Assembly: GCF_022829405.1 (NCBI RefSeq)
Contig: NZ_JAKSXW010000143.1
Location: 168,030 to 232,029, forward strand
DNA from: Methylobacterium sp. J-076
GTDB taxonomy: Bacteria; Pseudomonadota; Alphaproteobacteria; Rhizobiales; Beijerinckiaceae
Direction: 5' to 3'
Length of the DNA stretch: 64,000 bases
Positions 8,313-17,773 of this stretch are shown in pieces. How positions within the stretch are numbered: position 1 is the first letter of the stretch; each line of letters starts with the position of its first letter. Position numbers and translations under genes: made by a program. The notes below the pieces were generated by a model. It saw only the letters and a program-made list of their open reading frames with translations. It was not told the origin of the DNA and did not search any database.

Positions 8313-9473
8313 ATGAAGTCCCCGCCCGCCCCGACCCCCTACACGCCCTTCTCGGCACCTGTGCCCCCCGCCCGCGCCCTGAGCGAACCCCGCAGGGACG
8401 TGTCGGACCTGCCGCCGGTGGAGCGGGCGCGCTCTCAAGGGGCCGCCCGGGTGGTGCTGGCCCTCGCGCTCGGCGCCCTCGGCCTCTGGATCCTGCACGG
8501 GTTCCTGCCGGCCCTGGCCTGGGCCGTGGTCCTGGCGATCGCCCTCGGCCCGCTCTACGTCCGCCTGGAGCGGCGCTTCCCGCCGGGCCGGCACAACATC
8601 CTGCTGCCGAGCCTCGCGGTGGTCGCGATCGCCCTCGTCTTCCTCGCGCCCCTGGCGATCCTCGGCGTGCAGGCGGCACGGGAGGCGCACGACGTGGCCG
8701 AGTTCGTCCGGAAGGCGGAGGAGAGTGGCATCCCGGCGCCGCAGTTCCTCTCGCACCTGCCCTACGGCGCGGCGCAGGCGACGGCGTGGTGGAACGAGAA
8801 CCTCGGCCACGCCCAGGCCGGCTCGGAATTCCTGCACCGGTTCGACAACGACAAGGTGATCGGCGCCTCCCGCAACATCGGCAGGGAGGTGGTGCACCGG
8901 GCGGTGCTGTTCGGCTTCAGCCTCGTGGCGCTGTTCTTCCTGTTCCGGGACCGGGAGACCGTCGAGCGTCAGGCGCTGGCCGCCTGCAACCGGCTGTTCG
9001 GCCCCCGGGGCGAGCGGGTCGGGCGGCAGATGGTCGCCTCCGTCCACGGCACCGTGGACGGCCTCGTCCTCGTCGGCCTCGGCGAGGGCGTGATCCTCGG
9101 CATCGTCTACTACTTCGCCGGCGTGCCGCACCCGGTGCTGCTCGGCGCCTTCACCGCCGTGGCGGCGATGATCCCCTTCGGCGCGGCCCTGGCCATCGCC
9201 ATCGCGGCGCTGCTCCTTGTCACGGCGGGGGCGACGAAGGCCGCGCTCATCGTGGCGGCGGCGGGCCTCGTCGTGACCTTCGCGGCGGACCACTTCGTCC
9301 GCCCGGCCCTGATCGGCGGTACCACCAAGCTGCCGTTCCTCTGGGTGCTGCTCGGCATCCTCGGCGGCGTCGAGACCTTCGGCCTGCTCGGCCTGTTCCT
9401 CGGCCCCGCGGTGATGGCGGCCCTCGTGCTGCTCTGGCGGGAGTTCACCGAGGGGAGGGACCGGAAGGCCTGA
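8313..9473 (+). CDS. AI-2E transporter family (PerM/YdiK-like) membrane protein
   Basis: A 386-residue polytopic protein of about eight transmembrane helices. It has a soluble insertion around residues 120-190 and C-terminal helices with the family motif region 'DHFVRPALIGGTTKLPFLWV'. An acidic/polar N-terminal tail of about 45 residues precedes the first helix. The family includes TqsA (autoinducer-2 export) and Na+/H+ antiporter-like members, so the substrate is unknown. The ATG at 8313 is preceded by GGAG ('cggagaagacgg'). It is followed by the divergently unrelated moxR operon 119 bp downstream on the same strand. Confidence 0.88.
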   Translation: MKSPPAPTPYTPFSAPVPPARALSEPRRDVSDLPPVERARSQGAARVVLALALGALGLWILHGFLPALAWAVVLAIALGPLYVRLERRFPPGRHNILLPSLAVVAIALVFLAPLAILGVQAAREAHDVAEFVRKAEESGIPAPQFLSHLPYGAAQATAWWNENLGHAQAGSEFLHRFDNDKVIGASRNIGREVVHRAVLFGFSLVALFFLFRDRETVERQALAACNRLFGPRGERVGRQMVASVHGTVDGLVLVGLGEGVILGIVYYFAGVPHPVLLGAFTAVAAMIPFGAALAIAIAALLLVTAGATKAALIVAAAGLVVTFAADHFVRPALIGGTTKLPFLWVLLGILGGVETFGLLGLFLGPAVMAALVLLWREFTEGRDRKA

Positions 9474-9592
9474 CGGCGGGGGCGCGCCACCGTGCGGCGA
9501 TCCCGACCTTGCCAGCCTGACCGAAACGGGCCCACACTCCCCCTCTTCCCGCGGGTCCAGGCCCGTTGCGTCCCTCGGAGACGGACACCGGC

Positions 9593-10609
<1,017 letters not shown>

Positions 10610-10611
10610 CC

Positions 10612-11520
10612 TTGGTCGGAACCCAGGCCCTCGACGCAGTCACCCGCCGTCCCGGCCGGCGCGAGACCGAGGGCGCGGCGGCCCTCGCGGCCCGGATGCC
10701 CCGGCTCGTGCTGGAGGCCCGGCGGGTGTCGAGCCTCCTCGCCCACGGGCTGCACGGCCGTCGCCGGGCGGGCCCCGGCGAGAGCTTCTGGCAGTTCCGG
10801 CCCTTCGTGACCGGCGAGGCGGCGGCCCGGGTCGACTGGCGCCGCTCCGCCCGGGACGACCGGCTCTACGTCCGCGAGCGCGAATGGGAGGCGGCCCACA
10901 ACATCTGGTTCTGGATCGACCGCTCCGCGTCCATGGCCTTCGCCTCCGACCTCGCCGGCGCGTCGAAGGTGGAGCGGGCGCTCGTCCTCGGGCTCGCCCT
11001 GGCGGACGCCTTCGTGGACGGCGGCGAGCGGGTCGGCCTGCTCGGCCTGACCCGGGCGCGCGCCTCCCGGGGGACCGTGGAGCACTTCGCGCAGGCGCTC
11101 GTCGCCGACACGGCGGGGCTCGACCGGGACCTGCCGCCGGAGGCCCAGCCGGCCCGGTTCGACGAGGTGGTGCTGATCGGCGACTTCCTCACCCCGCCGG
11201 AGCGGATCGCCGCCTCCATCGCCGGCCTCGCGGCGGCGGGCAGCCGGGGCCACCTGCTGATGGTGGCGGACCCGGTCGAGGAGACCTTCCCCTTTACGGG
11301 CCAGGCGGTTCTGCATGGCCTCGAAGGCGGGCCTTCCCTGGACATCGGCGATGCCGGCTCCTGGGGCGACCGCTACCGGGCGCGGATCGCCGCCCACCGG
11401 GCGCGCCTGGAGGAGATCGTCCGCGGCCAGGGCTGGACGCTGACGCTCCACCGCACCGACCGGCCCGCCAGCGAGGCGGCCCTGCGCCTCGCCACCCTCG
11501 TCATCGCCCGGGGCGGCTGA
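10612..11520 (+). CDS. DUF58 domain protein
   Basis: A 302-residue protein starting at a TTG two bases after the moxR stop. Residues 60-80 hold the DUF58 signature ('FRPFVTGEAAARVDWRRSAR'), followed by a degenerate VWA-like fold with 'FWIDRSASMAF' (D-x-S-x-S, MIDAS-like). DUF58 proteins are encoded next to MoxR and are thought to be its client or partner. The frame extends further upstream only as a shadow of moxR. TTG is chosen because the homologous region begins shortly after and the gene spacing fits translational coupling. Confidence 0.88.
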   Translation: MVGTQALDAVTRRPGRRETEGAAALAARMPRLVLEARRVSSLLAHGLHGRRRAGPGESFWQFRPFVTGEAAARVDWRRSARDDRLYVREREWEAAHNIWFWIDRSASMAFASDLAGASKVERALVLGLALADAFVDGGERVGLLGLTRARASRGTVEHFAQALVADTAGLDRDLPPEAQPARFDEVVLIGDFLTPPERIAASIAGLAAAGSRGHLLMVADPVEETFPFTGQAVLHGLEGGPSLDIGDAGSWGDRYRARIAAHRARLEEIVRGQGWTLTLHRTDRPASEAALRLATLVIARGG

Positions 11521-11527
11521 GGCATCC

Positions 11528-14362
11528 ATGCTCGGCTTGACCTTCGCCGCCCCCCTGGCGCTCGCCGCCCTGATCGGCCTTCCGGCCCTGTGGATCCTGC
11601 TGCGGGTGACCCCGCCGCGCCCCCGCCGGATCGACTTCCCGCCGCTGAAGCTCGTGGCGGACCTCATCCCCCAGCGCCAGACCCCGGCCCGGACGCCGCC
11701 CTGGCTGCTCATCCTGCGCCTGCTCGTCGCCGCCGCCCTGATCCTGGCGGTGTCGGGGCCCGTCTGGAGCCCCGGCGGCATCGGCGCGGGCGGGGGCAAG
11801 AAGGCGCTTCTCGTGCTCCTCGACAACGGGTTCGCCGCCGCCCACGACTGGCGCGACCGGCTGCGCGTGGCCACCGACACCGTCGAGGGCGCGGCCCGGG
11901 AAGGGCGTGCCGTCGCGGTGGTGGGGCTCGCCGAGCCCGCCGCCGCCATCGAGGCCAAGACCCCGGCCGCATCCCTGGAGCGCCTGCGGGCCATCGCGCC
12001 GCGGCCGTACCAGCCCGCCCGGGACGCCCACCTCCAGAGCATCGGCGCCTTCCTGGACAAGAACCCCGGCGCGGGGATCGTCTGGATCGCCGACGGCGTG
12101 TCCGGCAGCGGCGATGCCGCCGGCACCACGCGCTTCGTGACGGGGCTCGGCGACCTCGCGGGAGGCGCCGGGGCGGCGCTCACCGTCCTCAAGGCCGACG
12201 CGCCCCCGGCCCTCGCGCTCGCCGTGGCGGAGACCGGCGGGCGCCTCGTCGCCCATGTGCTGCGCGCCGCCGCCAACGGCCGCGACGCGGGCGTGGTCCG
12301 CGCCCTCGACCAGAAGGGATTGCCGCTGGCCGAACGCGACTTCGCCTTCGCCGCCGACGCCACCACCGCCGAGGCCGCCTTCGACATGCCGACCGAACTG
12401 CGCAACGGCATCAGCCGCATCGAGGTGGCGGGCGAGCGCTCCGCCGGGGCGGTCTCGCTGATGGACGAGCGCGGCCGGCGCCGCCGGGTGGGGCTCGTCT
12501 TCGGAGGCACCCTCGACCAGTCGCAGCCGCTGCTGGCGCCGCTCTATTACCTGTCCCGCGCCCTCGACCCCTTCGCCGACGTGCAGCAGGCCCGGGGCGC
12601 CACGGGCCTCGCGGAATCGGTCGACCAGCTCCTCGACAACCAGGTTTCGGTGCTGGTCCTGGCCGATGTCGGCGCCCTGGACGACAAGACCGCGGGGCGG
12701 ATCGACAAGTTCGTGGACGAGGGGGGGCTGCTCCTGCGGTTCGCCGGGCCCCGGCTCGCGGCCGGGCAGGATACCCTGGTCCCGGTGCGCCTGCGCCGGG
12801 GCGGCCGCAACCTCGGCGGCGCCCTGTCCTGGGACGCGCCGAAGACCATGGCCCCGTTCCCTCCGGAGAGCCCCTTCGCCGGCCTGACGCCCCCGGCCGA
12901 CATCGGCGTGCGCCGCCAGATCCTGGCCGAGCCCGACGGCGACCTGCCGGGCAAGACCTGGGCTTCCCTCCAGGACGGCACGCCCATCGTCACGGCGCAG
13001 AAGCGCGGGCAGGGGCGGATCGTGCTGTTCCACGTCACCGCCGACACCACTTGGTCGAACCTGCCCCTATCGGGCCTGTTCATCGACATGCTGCGCCGGG
13101 TGGTGGCCCTGGCGGGGGCGAGCCCGGGCGAGGCCGCGGCCGGGGGGGGCAACCGGGCGAAGGTGGCGGTGCTCGCCCCCCGCGTCACCCTCGACGGCTT
13201 CGGGGTGCTGGGCTCGCCGCCCGCCTCGGCCACGGCGGTGCCGGCCGACTATGCCGACCGGGCGGGGCAGGAGCATCCGCCGGGCTTCTACGGGCCGCCC
13301 GATGGGGGAATCAGCGTGAACGCCCTGAAGCCGGACGACCGCCTCGTGCCCATCGATTACGCGCGCCTCTCCGGGGCGGCGCTCGGCTCCCTCGCCGGGG
13401 CCGCCACGGTGGATCTGCGCCCCGGCCTGTTCACGGCGGGGCTGCTGCTCCTCATCCTCGACACCCTGGCCGGGCTGTGGCTCGGAGGCTTCCTGGGCCG
13501 GCTCGGCCGCCTGGGCCGCCTGGGGGCCCGGCCCGCCGCCCTGTTGCTGGCCGCCACCCTCGCCACGGCCCTGCCGGTGCGCGGGCTCCGGGCCGAGGAG
13601 CCCGTGGCCAACCGGCCGAACGGCATCGAATCGGCCCTGGTCACCCGCCTCGCCTACGTGATCACCGGGGATGCGGCCGTGGACGAGGCGAGCCGCGCCG
13701 GGCTCACCGGCCTGACGCAGATGCTCGCCGCCCGCACCGCCCTGGAGCCGGGGGAGCCCGCCGGGCTAGACCCCACCAAGGACGAGCTGGCCTTCTATCC
13801 GCTGATCTACTGGCCGATCGCCCCGAACCGGCCGCAGCCGTCGGAGGCGGCGATCCGCAAGATCGACGCGTTCATGCGCAACGGCGGCACCGTGCTGTTC
13901 GACACCCGCGATGCGCTGACGAGCCGCCCCGGCGGGCCGACGTCGCCGGAGGCCGCCTACCTGCGCAAGATGCTGGCGACCCTGGAGGTGCCGGAGCTGG
14001 AGCCGGTGCCGGCCGACCACGTCCTGACCAAGGCGTTCTACCTCGTGGACAGCTTCCCCGGCCGCTACGCCACCGGCCAGACCTGGGTGGAGGCCCTTCC
14101 GCCGGCCCCCGAGGGCGGCGAGCGCCGCCCGGCCCGGGCGGGCGACGGGGTGAGCCCGATCATCATCACCAGCAACGACCTCGCCACGGCCTGGGCCATC
14201 GGCCGCCGGGGCGAGCCGCTCTACCCCGTCACCGGCGGCGACCAGCGCCAGCGGGAGATGGCGTTCCGCGGCGGCGTCAACATCGTGATGTACACCCTCA
14301 CCGGCAACTACAAGGCGGATCAGGTCCACGTGCCCGCGCTGCTGGAGCGGCTGGGGCAGTGA
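11528..14362 (+). CDS. BatA-like/DUF4159 membrane protein with VWA-like region
   Basis: A 944-residue inner-membrane protein. Residues 1-75 form a BatA-type N-terminal module with two hydrophobic helices ('LALAALIGLPALWILLRVTP' and a second near residue 60-75). A large periplasmic VWA-like region with a glutamine-amidotransferase-like fold follows, with another transmembrane helix near residue 640. The C-terminal DUF4159 domain (about 690-944) contains 'DELAFYPLIYWPIAP' and 'FMRNGGTVLFDTRDA'. The gene follows the DUF58 gene by 7 bp. In such operons the complex is thought to act in envelope stress or cell-surface assembly, with no defined substrate. The length is typical for this family in Hyphomicrobiales. 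Confidence 0.88.
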   Translation: MLGLTFAAPLALAALIGLPALWILLRVTPPRPRRIDFPPLKLVADLIPQRQTPARTPPWLLILRLLVAAALILAVSGPVWSPGGIGAGGGKKALLVLLDNGFAAAHDWRDRLRVATDTVEGAAREGRAVAVVGLAEPAAAIEAKTPAASLERLRAIAPRPYQPARDAHLQSIGAFLDKNPGAGIVWIADGVSGSGDAAGTTRFVTGLGDLAGGAGAALTVLKADAPPALALAVAETGGRLVAHVLRAAANGRDAGVVRALDQKGLPLAERDFAFAADATTAEAAFDMPTELRNGISRIEVAGERSAGAVSLMDERGRRRRVGLVFGGTLDQSQPLLAPLYYLSRALDPFADVQQARGATGLAESVDQLLDNQVSVLVLADVGALDDKTAGRIDKFVDEGGLLLRFAGPRLAAGQDTLVPVRLRRGGRNLGGALSWDAPKTMAPFPPESPFAGLTPPADIGVRRQILAEPDGDLPGKTWASLQDGTPIVTAQKRGQGRIVLFHVTADTTWSNLPLSGLFIDMLRRVVALAGASPGEAAAGGGNRAKVAVLAPRVTLDGFGVLGSPPASATAVPADYADRAGQEHPPGFYGPPDGGISVNALKPDDRLVPIDYARLSGAALGSLAGAATVDLRPGLFTAGLLLLILDTLAGLWLGGFLGRLGRLGRLGARPAALLLAATLATALPVRGLRAEEPVANRPNGIESALVTRLAYVITGDAAVDEASRAGLTGLTQMLAARTALEPGEPAGLDPTKDELAFYPLIYWPIAPNRPQPSEAAIRKIDAFMRNGGTVLFDTRDALTSRPGGPTSPEAAYLRKMLATLEVPELEPVPADHVLTKAFYLVDSFPGRYATGQTWVEALPPAPEGGERRPARAGDGVSPIIITSNDLATAWAIGRRGEPLYPVTGGDQRQREMAFRGGVNIVMYTLTGNYKADQVHVPALLERLGQ

Positions 14363-14393
14363 GGTTTTTTGGGACACTGTCGGCACATGGTGT

Positions 14394-14594
14394 TCTCCCC
14401 TTTCCCCGCCGGCGGGGAGAGGGCTCCGGCGACCCTGTCGTCGCCGGGGCGAGGCGGCAGCCGAGGGTGAGGGGGGGCGGCCGGCGGAGCCTCTTTCGGC
14501 GCCGACCCCTCACCGCCGCTTCGGCTTCGCCTGCGCTTCCCGTCTGCACGACGAGGTGCAGACGGGCCTCTCCCCGCAGGCGGGGAGAGGGGGG
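14394..14594. repeat. Palindromic intergenic repeat (GGCGGGGAGAGG family)
   Basis: This gap between the third and fourth genes of the MoxR operon holds several arms that can pair: 'tccccgccggcggggaga' near 14403, 'cgtctgcacgacgaggtgcagacg' (inner stem CGTCTGCAC/GTGCAGACG) near 14540, and 'cctctccccgcaggcggggagagg' near 14567. Related decayed text ('cccctcacc' followed by 'ttcgcct') recurs at about 25590. It encodes no protein. In RNA it would fold into stable hairpins that could attenuate or protect the operon transcript. Confidence 0.75.
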
Positions 14595-14645
14595 CGCCGC
14601 ATCGGGTCAGGTCGAGGCACGCGGATGCCATAGCGGAGCACTCCC

Positions 14646-16730
14646 ATGCTGAGCCTCAGCTTCACCCCCCTCGTGCCCTGGCCGGTCCTCGCGGGGCTCG
14701 GGGTCGTCGCCCTGGTGATGGTGGTGCTGGCGGTGCTCACCCGGGGGCGCACGGCGCTGCTGCGCGCCCTCGTCCTCGGCCTCGTCCTGGCGGCGCTGGC
14801 TAACCCCGCCCTGGTCCACGAGGACCGGGAGCCGGTGAAGGACATCGCCGCCGTGGTGATCGACCGCTCCGGCTCGCAGGCTTTGGGCGACCGGCCGCAG
14901 GTGACCGATCAGGTCCGCGCGGAGCTGCAGCGCCGGTTCGGCCCGCTCACGGCCATCGAGCCGCGCTTCATCGACGTGCCCGATGCCGGGGAGGGCGACG
15001 ACGGCACCAAGCTCTTCGCCGCCCTCGGGCAGGCGCTCGCCGACGTGCCCCCCGAGCGGCTGGCCGGCGTCGTCATGGTGACGGACGGCGTGGTGCACGA
15101 CATCCCGCCGAACCTCGCGCAGCTCGGCATCAAGGCGCCGCTGCACGTCCTCGTCACCGGCCATGCCGACGAGCGCGACCGGCAGATCAAGCTCATCGAG
15201 GCCCCCCGCTTCGGCATCGTCGGCAAGGACCTGAAGATCCGCGCCGAGGTGATGGAGCGCGGCGGCACCGGCCACGCGGTGGTGGTCACCCGCCGGGACG
15301 GCGAGGAGATCGACCGCCGGGACGTGCCCACCGGCCGGCCCTTCGACCTCTCCACCCGGATCGAGCACGGCGGCCAGAACGTCGTGGAGATCGAGGTCGA
15401 GCCCCTGCCGAACGAGCTGACCACCGTCAACAACCGCGCCGTCCTGCCCATCGAGGGCATCCGCGAGAAGCTGCGGGTGCTCCTCGTCTCCGGCGAGCCG
15501 CACCAGGGCGAGCGGACGTGGCGCAACCTGCTGAAGTCCGATGCCAACGTCGACCTCGTCCACTTCACCATCCTGCGCCCGCCGGAGAAGCAGGACGGCA
15601 CGCCGATCTCCGAACTGTCGCTGATCGCCTTCCCGACCCGCGAGCTGTTCGTCCAGAAGATCAAGGACTTCGACCTCATCATCTTCGACCGCTACGCCAA
15701 CCAGAGCGTGCTGCCGCAGGCGTATTTCGACAACATCGCCCGCTACGTCCGCGAGGGCGGGGCACTGCTGATCGCCGCCGGGCCGGAATATGCCGGCCCG
15801 GCGAGCCTCGCCCGCACCCGGCTCGCCGGCATCCTGCCGGGCGATCCCGACGGGCGGGTGGTGGAGCGGCCCTACAAGGCCACCCCGACCCAGACCGGCA
15901 AGCGCCACCCCGTCACCCGCGCCCTGCCGGGTTCCGATGTGAACCCCCCCGCCTGGGGCGACTGGCTGCGGATCGTCCAGGCCCGGCTGCGGCCCGGCAT
16001 CGAGCCGATCCTCTCCGGAGCCGACAGCCTGCCCCTGCTCGCCCTGTCGCGGGAGGACAAGGGCCGGGTGGCCCTGCTCCTGTCCGACCACGCGTGGCTC
16101 TGGGCGCGGGGCTACCAGGACGGCGGCCCCTACCTCGACCTGCTCCGGCGCCTCGCCCACTGGCTGATGAAGGAGCCGGCCCTGGAGGAGGAGGCCCTGC
16201 GCGCCCAGACCACCGGCCATGGCCGGGAGGTCCGCGTGGAGCGCCAGACCATGGCCGACACGGCCGAGCCGGTGACCGTCACCGGCCCGACCGGCAAGGT
16301 GACGACCCTGACCCTCAAGCCGGCCGAGCCCGGCCTGTTCACCGCCACCTTCGATGCGACGAGCCTGGGGCTGCACACCCTGCGCTCGGGTACCCTCGTG
16401 GCCTTCGTGAGCGTCGGCCCGGCCAACCCCCGCGAGCTCGCCGACGTGTTCAGCGACACCGAGCGCCTGCGTGCCGTGGCGGAGGGCTCGGGCGGGTCGG
16501 TGCGGCGCCTGTCCGACGCGTCGGGGGCGCTGCAGGTGCCCCGGCTGCAAAGCCTGCGCGGCGGCCGCCTCTCCGGCAGCGACTGGATCGGCTTCCGGCC
16601 GAGCGACAGCGCGAATATTCGCGGGGTGGAAGTCTATCCCCTCGCCCTCGGGCTCGCTGCCCTGGCGGCCCTGGCCGCCGCCATCTTGGCCATGTGGCTG
16701 GTGGAAGGGCGCCGGGGCCGGGCCGCCTAG
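14646..16730 (+). CDS. Membrane protein with VWA/glutamine-amidotransferase-like domains (MoxR operon, last gene)
   Basis: A 694-residue protein with two N-terminal transmembrane helices (about residues 10-30 and 38-58) and a third at the C-terminus (about 665-688). Between them lie a VWA-like domain with 'AAVVIDRSGSQALGD' (D-x-S-x-S metal site) and 'GVVMVTDGVVHD', then a glutamine-amidotransferase-like region ('REGGALLIAAGPEYAGP'). No catalytic Cys-His pair of a true amidotransferase is seen. It completes the MoxR/DUF58/DUF4159 set and is probably the periplasmic partner that the MoxR ATPase works with. The 283-bp repeat-containing gap before it is unusual within the operon. Confidence 0.86.
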   Translation: MLSLSFTPLVPWPVLAGLGVVALVMVVLAVLTRGRTALLRALVLGLVLAALANPALVHEDREPVKDIAAVVIDRSGSQALGDRPQVTDQVRAELQRRFGPLTAIEPRFIDVPDAGEGDDGTKLFAALGQALADVPPERLAGVVMVTDGVVHDIPPNLAQLGIKAPLHVLVTGHADERDRQIKLIEAPRFGIVGKDLKIRAEVMERGGTGHAVVVTRRDGEEIDRRDVPTGRPFDLSTRIEHGGQNVVEIEVEPLPNELTTVNNRAVLPIEGIREKLRVLLVSGEPHQGERTWRNLLKSDANVDLVHFTILRPPEKQDGTPISELSLIAFPTRELFVQKIKDFDLIIFDRYANQSVLPQAYFDNIARYVREGGALLIAAGPEYAGPASLARTRLAGILPGDPDGRVVERPYKATPTQTGKRHPVTRALPGSDVNPPAWGDWLRIVQARLRPGIEPILSGADSLPLLALSREDKGRVALLLSDHAWLWARGYQDGGPYLDLLRRLAHWLMKEPALEEEALRAQTTGHGREVRVERQTMADTAEPVTVTGPTGKVTTLTLKPAEPGLFTATFDATSLGLHTLRSGTLVAFVSVGPANPRELADVFSDTERLRAVAEGSGGSVRRLSDASGALQVPRLQSLRGGRLSGSDWIGFRPSDSANIRGVEVYPLALGLAALAALAAAILAMWLVEGRRGRAA

Positions 16731-17055
16731 GGGCGAAGCGGTCCACCGGACGAATCCTCAGGCCCGTCAAGGCCCAAGCCGGCTTGCACCATGATCCCTG
16801 GCGGGGGGCGCTCCGGCCTCGCCGGGGCCGCCCCCCGCGGCGCGGTCGTCGGTGCGACGGAGGCCGGATTTCCCCGATCCGCATGTTGCCCGGACAGCTG
16901 AATTTCCGTATCAGTGCGAAAGTATATCGAGAACGATTAGTTCGATTAACGGAATAGCCGTGCCTCGGGTGGCACGCCGCCACGCGGGGCACGGCTGGGT
17001 CCTCTCCGACGGTTTTGGGTTGCGAAACAGGGGTTGCCTGCCCGTGGGGATCTGG
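16731..17055. other. Intergenic region upstream of the PAS gene
   Basis: A 325-bp gap with no credible gene. A clearly AT-rich patch at about 16899-16962 includes 'aacgattagtt' (AAC/GTT arms around GATTA). This patch is the most likely promoter region for the PAS protein. An open frame in register with the PAS gene crosses it, but its composition does not match the coding part. Confidence 0.45.
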
Positions 17056-17640
17056 GTGGATGACGAGTGGCAGGGCTCTCTCGACGACTTGCGTTCCGCC
17101 CTGGACGCCTCCGGCGTCGTGGGCACGTGGGATTGGGACATCGTGCGCCACACGGCCCGGTACGACCGGGGCGCGGCCGACCTCCTCGCCCTCGACCCCG
17201 CGCTGGCGGGCCAGCCGCTTCACGGCGACGCGGCCATGGTGGGCATCCACCTCGATGACCGCGAATGGCTGCGCAGCGAGCTGAGGCGGGCGCTCGAGGG
17301 CGGCGGCCTCTTCCTCGCCGAGTACAGGGTCGTCACCCCGACCCGGGGGATCCGGTGGCTCCTGAGCCGCGGCCGGGTCTATCAGGACCAGCTCGGACGC
17401 CCCGTCCGCTCGAAGGGCATCCTCATCGACATCACCGAGAGCCGCGAGGAAGGCACGGGCTACCTCGCCCGGATGAGCACCCGCGGGCAGCACCCCCTCG
17501 ACCGCGCGGCCAACGCCCTGCTCGAAGCCCGCAAGGCCGTCGATGAGGCCGGCAGCGAGGCCCAGAGCCATCTGCGGGTCGTCCTCGATCTTGCCCTGTA
17601 CGAGGTCGGCGCGCACCTCGCCCGGCGCGCCCGGCACTGA
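17056..17640 (+). CDS. Single-PAS-domain protein
   Basis: A 194-residue soluble protein. Residues 10-130 are a PAS fold of the PAS_3 type ('SGVVGTWDWDIVRHTARYDR' at the start, and 'EYRVVTPTRGIRWLLSRGRV' before the closing 'GILIDITESRE'). The C-terminal 65 residues are helical and lack histidine-kinase, GGDEF or HTH motifs. The GTG at 17056 is preceded by GGGGA. A GTG 12 bases upstream is an alternative, and the longer frame to 16852 runs through the AT-rich promoter patch and is rejected. Stand-alone PAS proteins bind small ligands or signal by protein contact. The partner is unknown and no flanking gene identifies it. Confidence 0.78.
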   Translation: MDDEWQGSLDDLRSALDASGVVGTWDWDIVRHTARYDRGAADLLALDPALAGQPLHGDAAMVGIHLDDREWLRSELRRALEGGGLFLAEYRVVTPTRGIRWLLSRGRVYQDQLGRPVRSKGILIDITESREEGTGYLARMSTRGQHPLDRAANALLEARKAVDEAGSEAQSHLRVVLDLALYEVGAHLARRARH

Positions 17641-17773
17641 GCGGTCCCGCCCGCGCGACGTGACGCACGGGGCGCCTGCGCACTCGACGCCCCGGGGTGC
17701 CCGGCCTAAGACCGGCCTGGGATCGTCGGCGGACAGCCGCGCGGTCCCGCGAGGACCGGAGGCAGCCAAGCCC

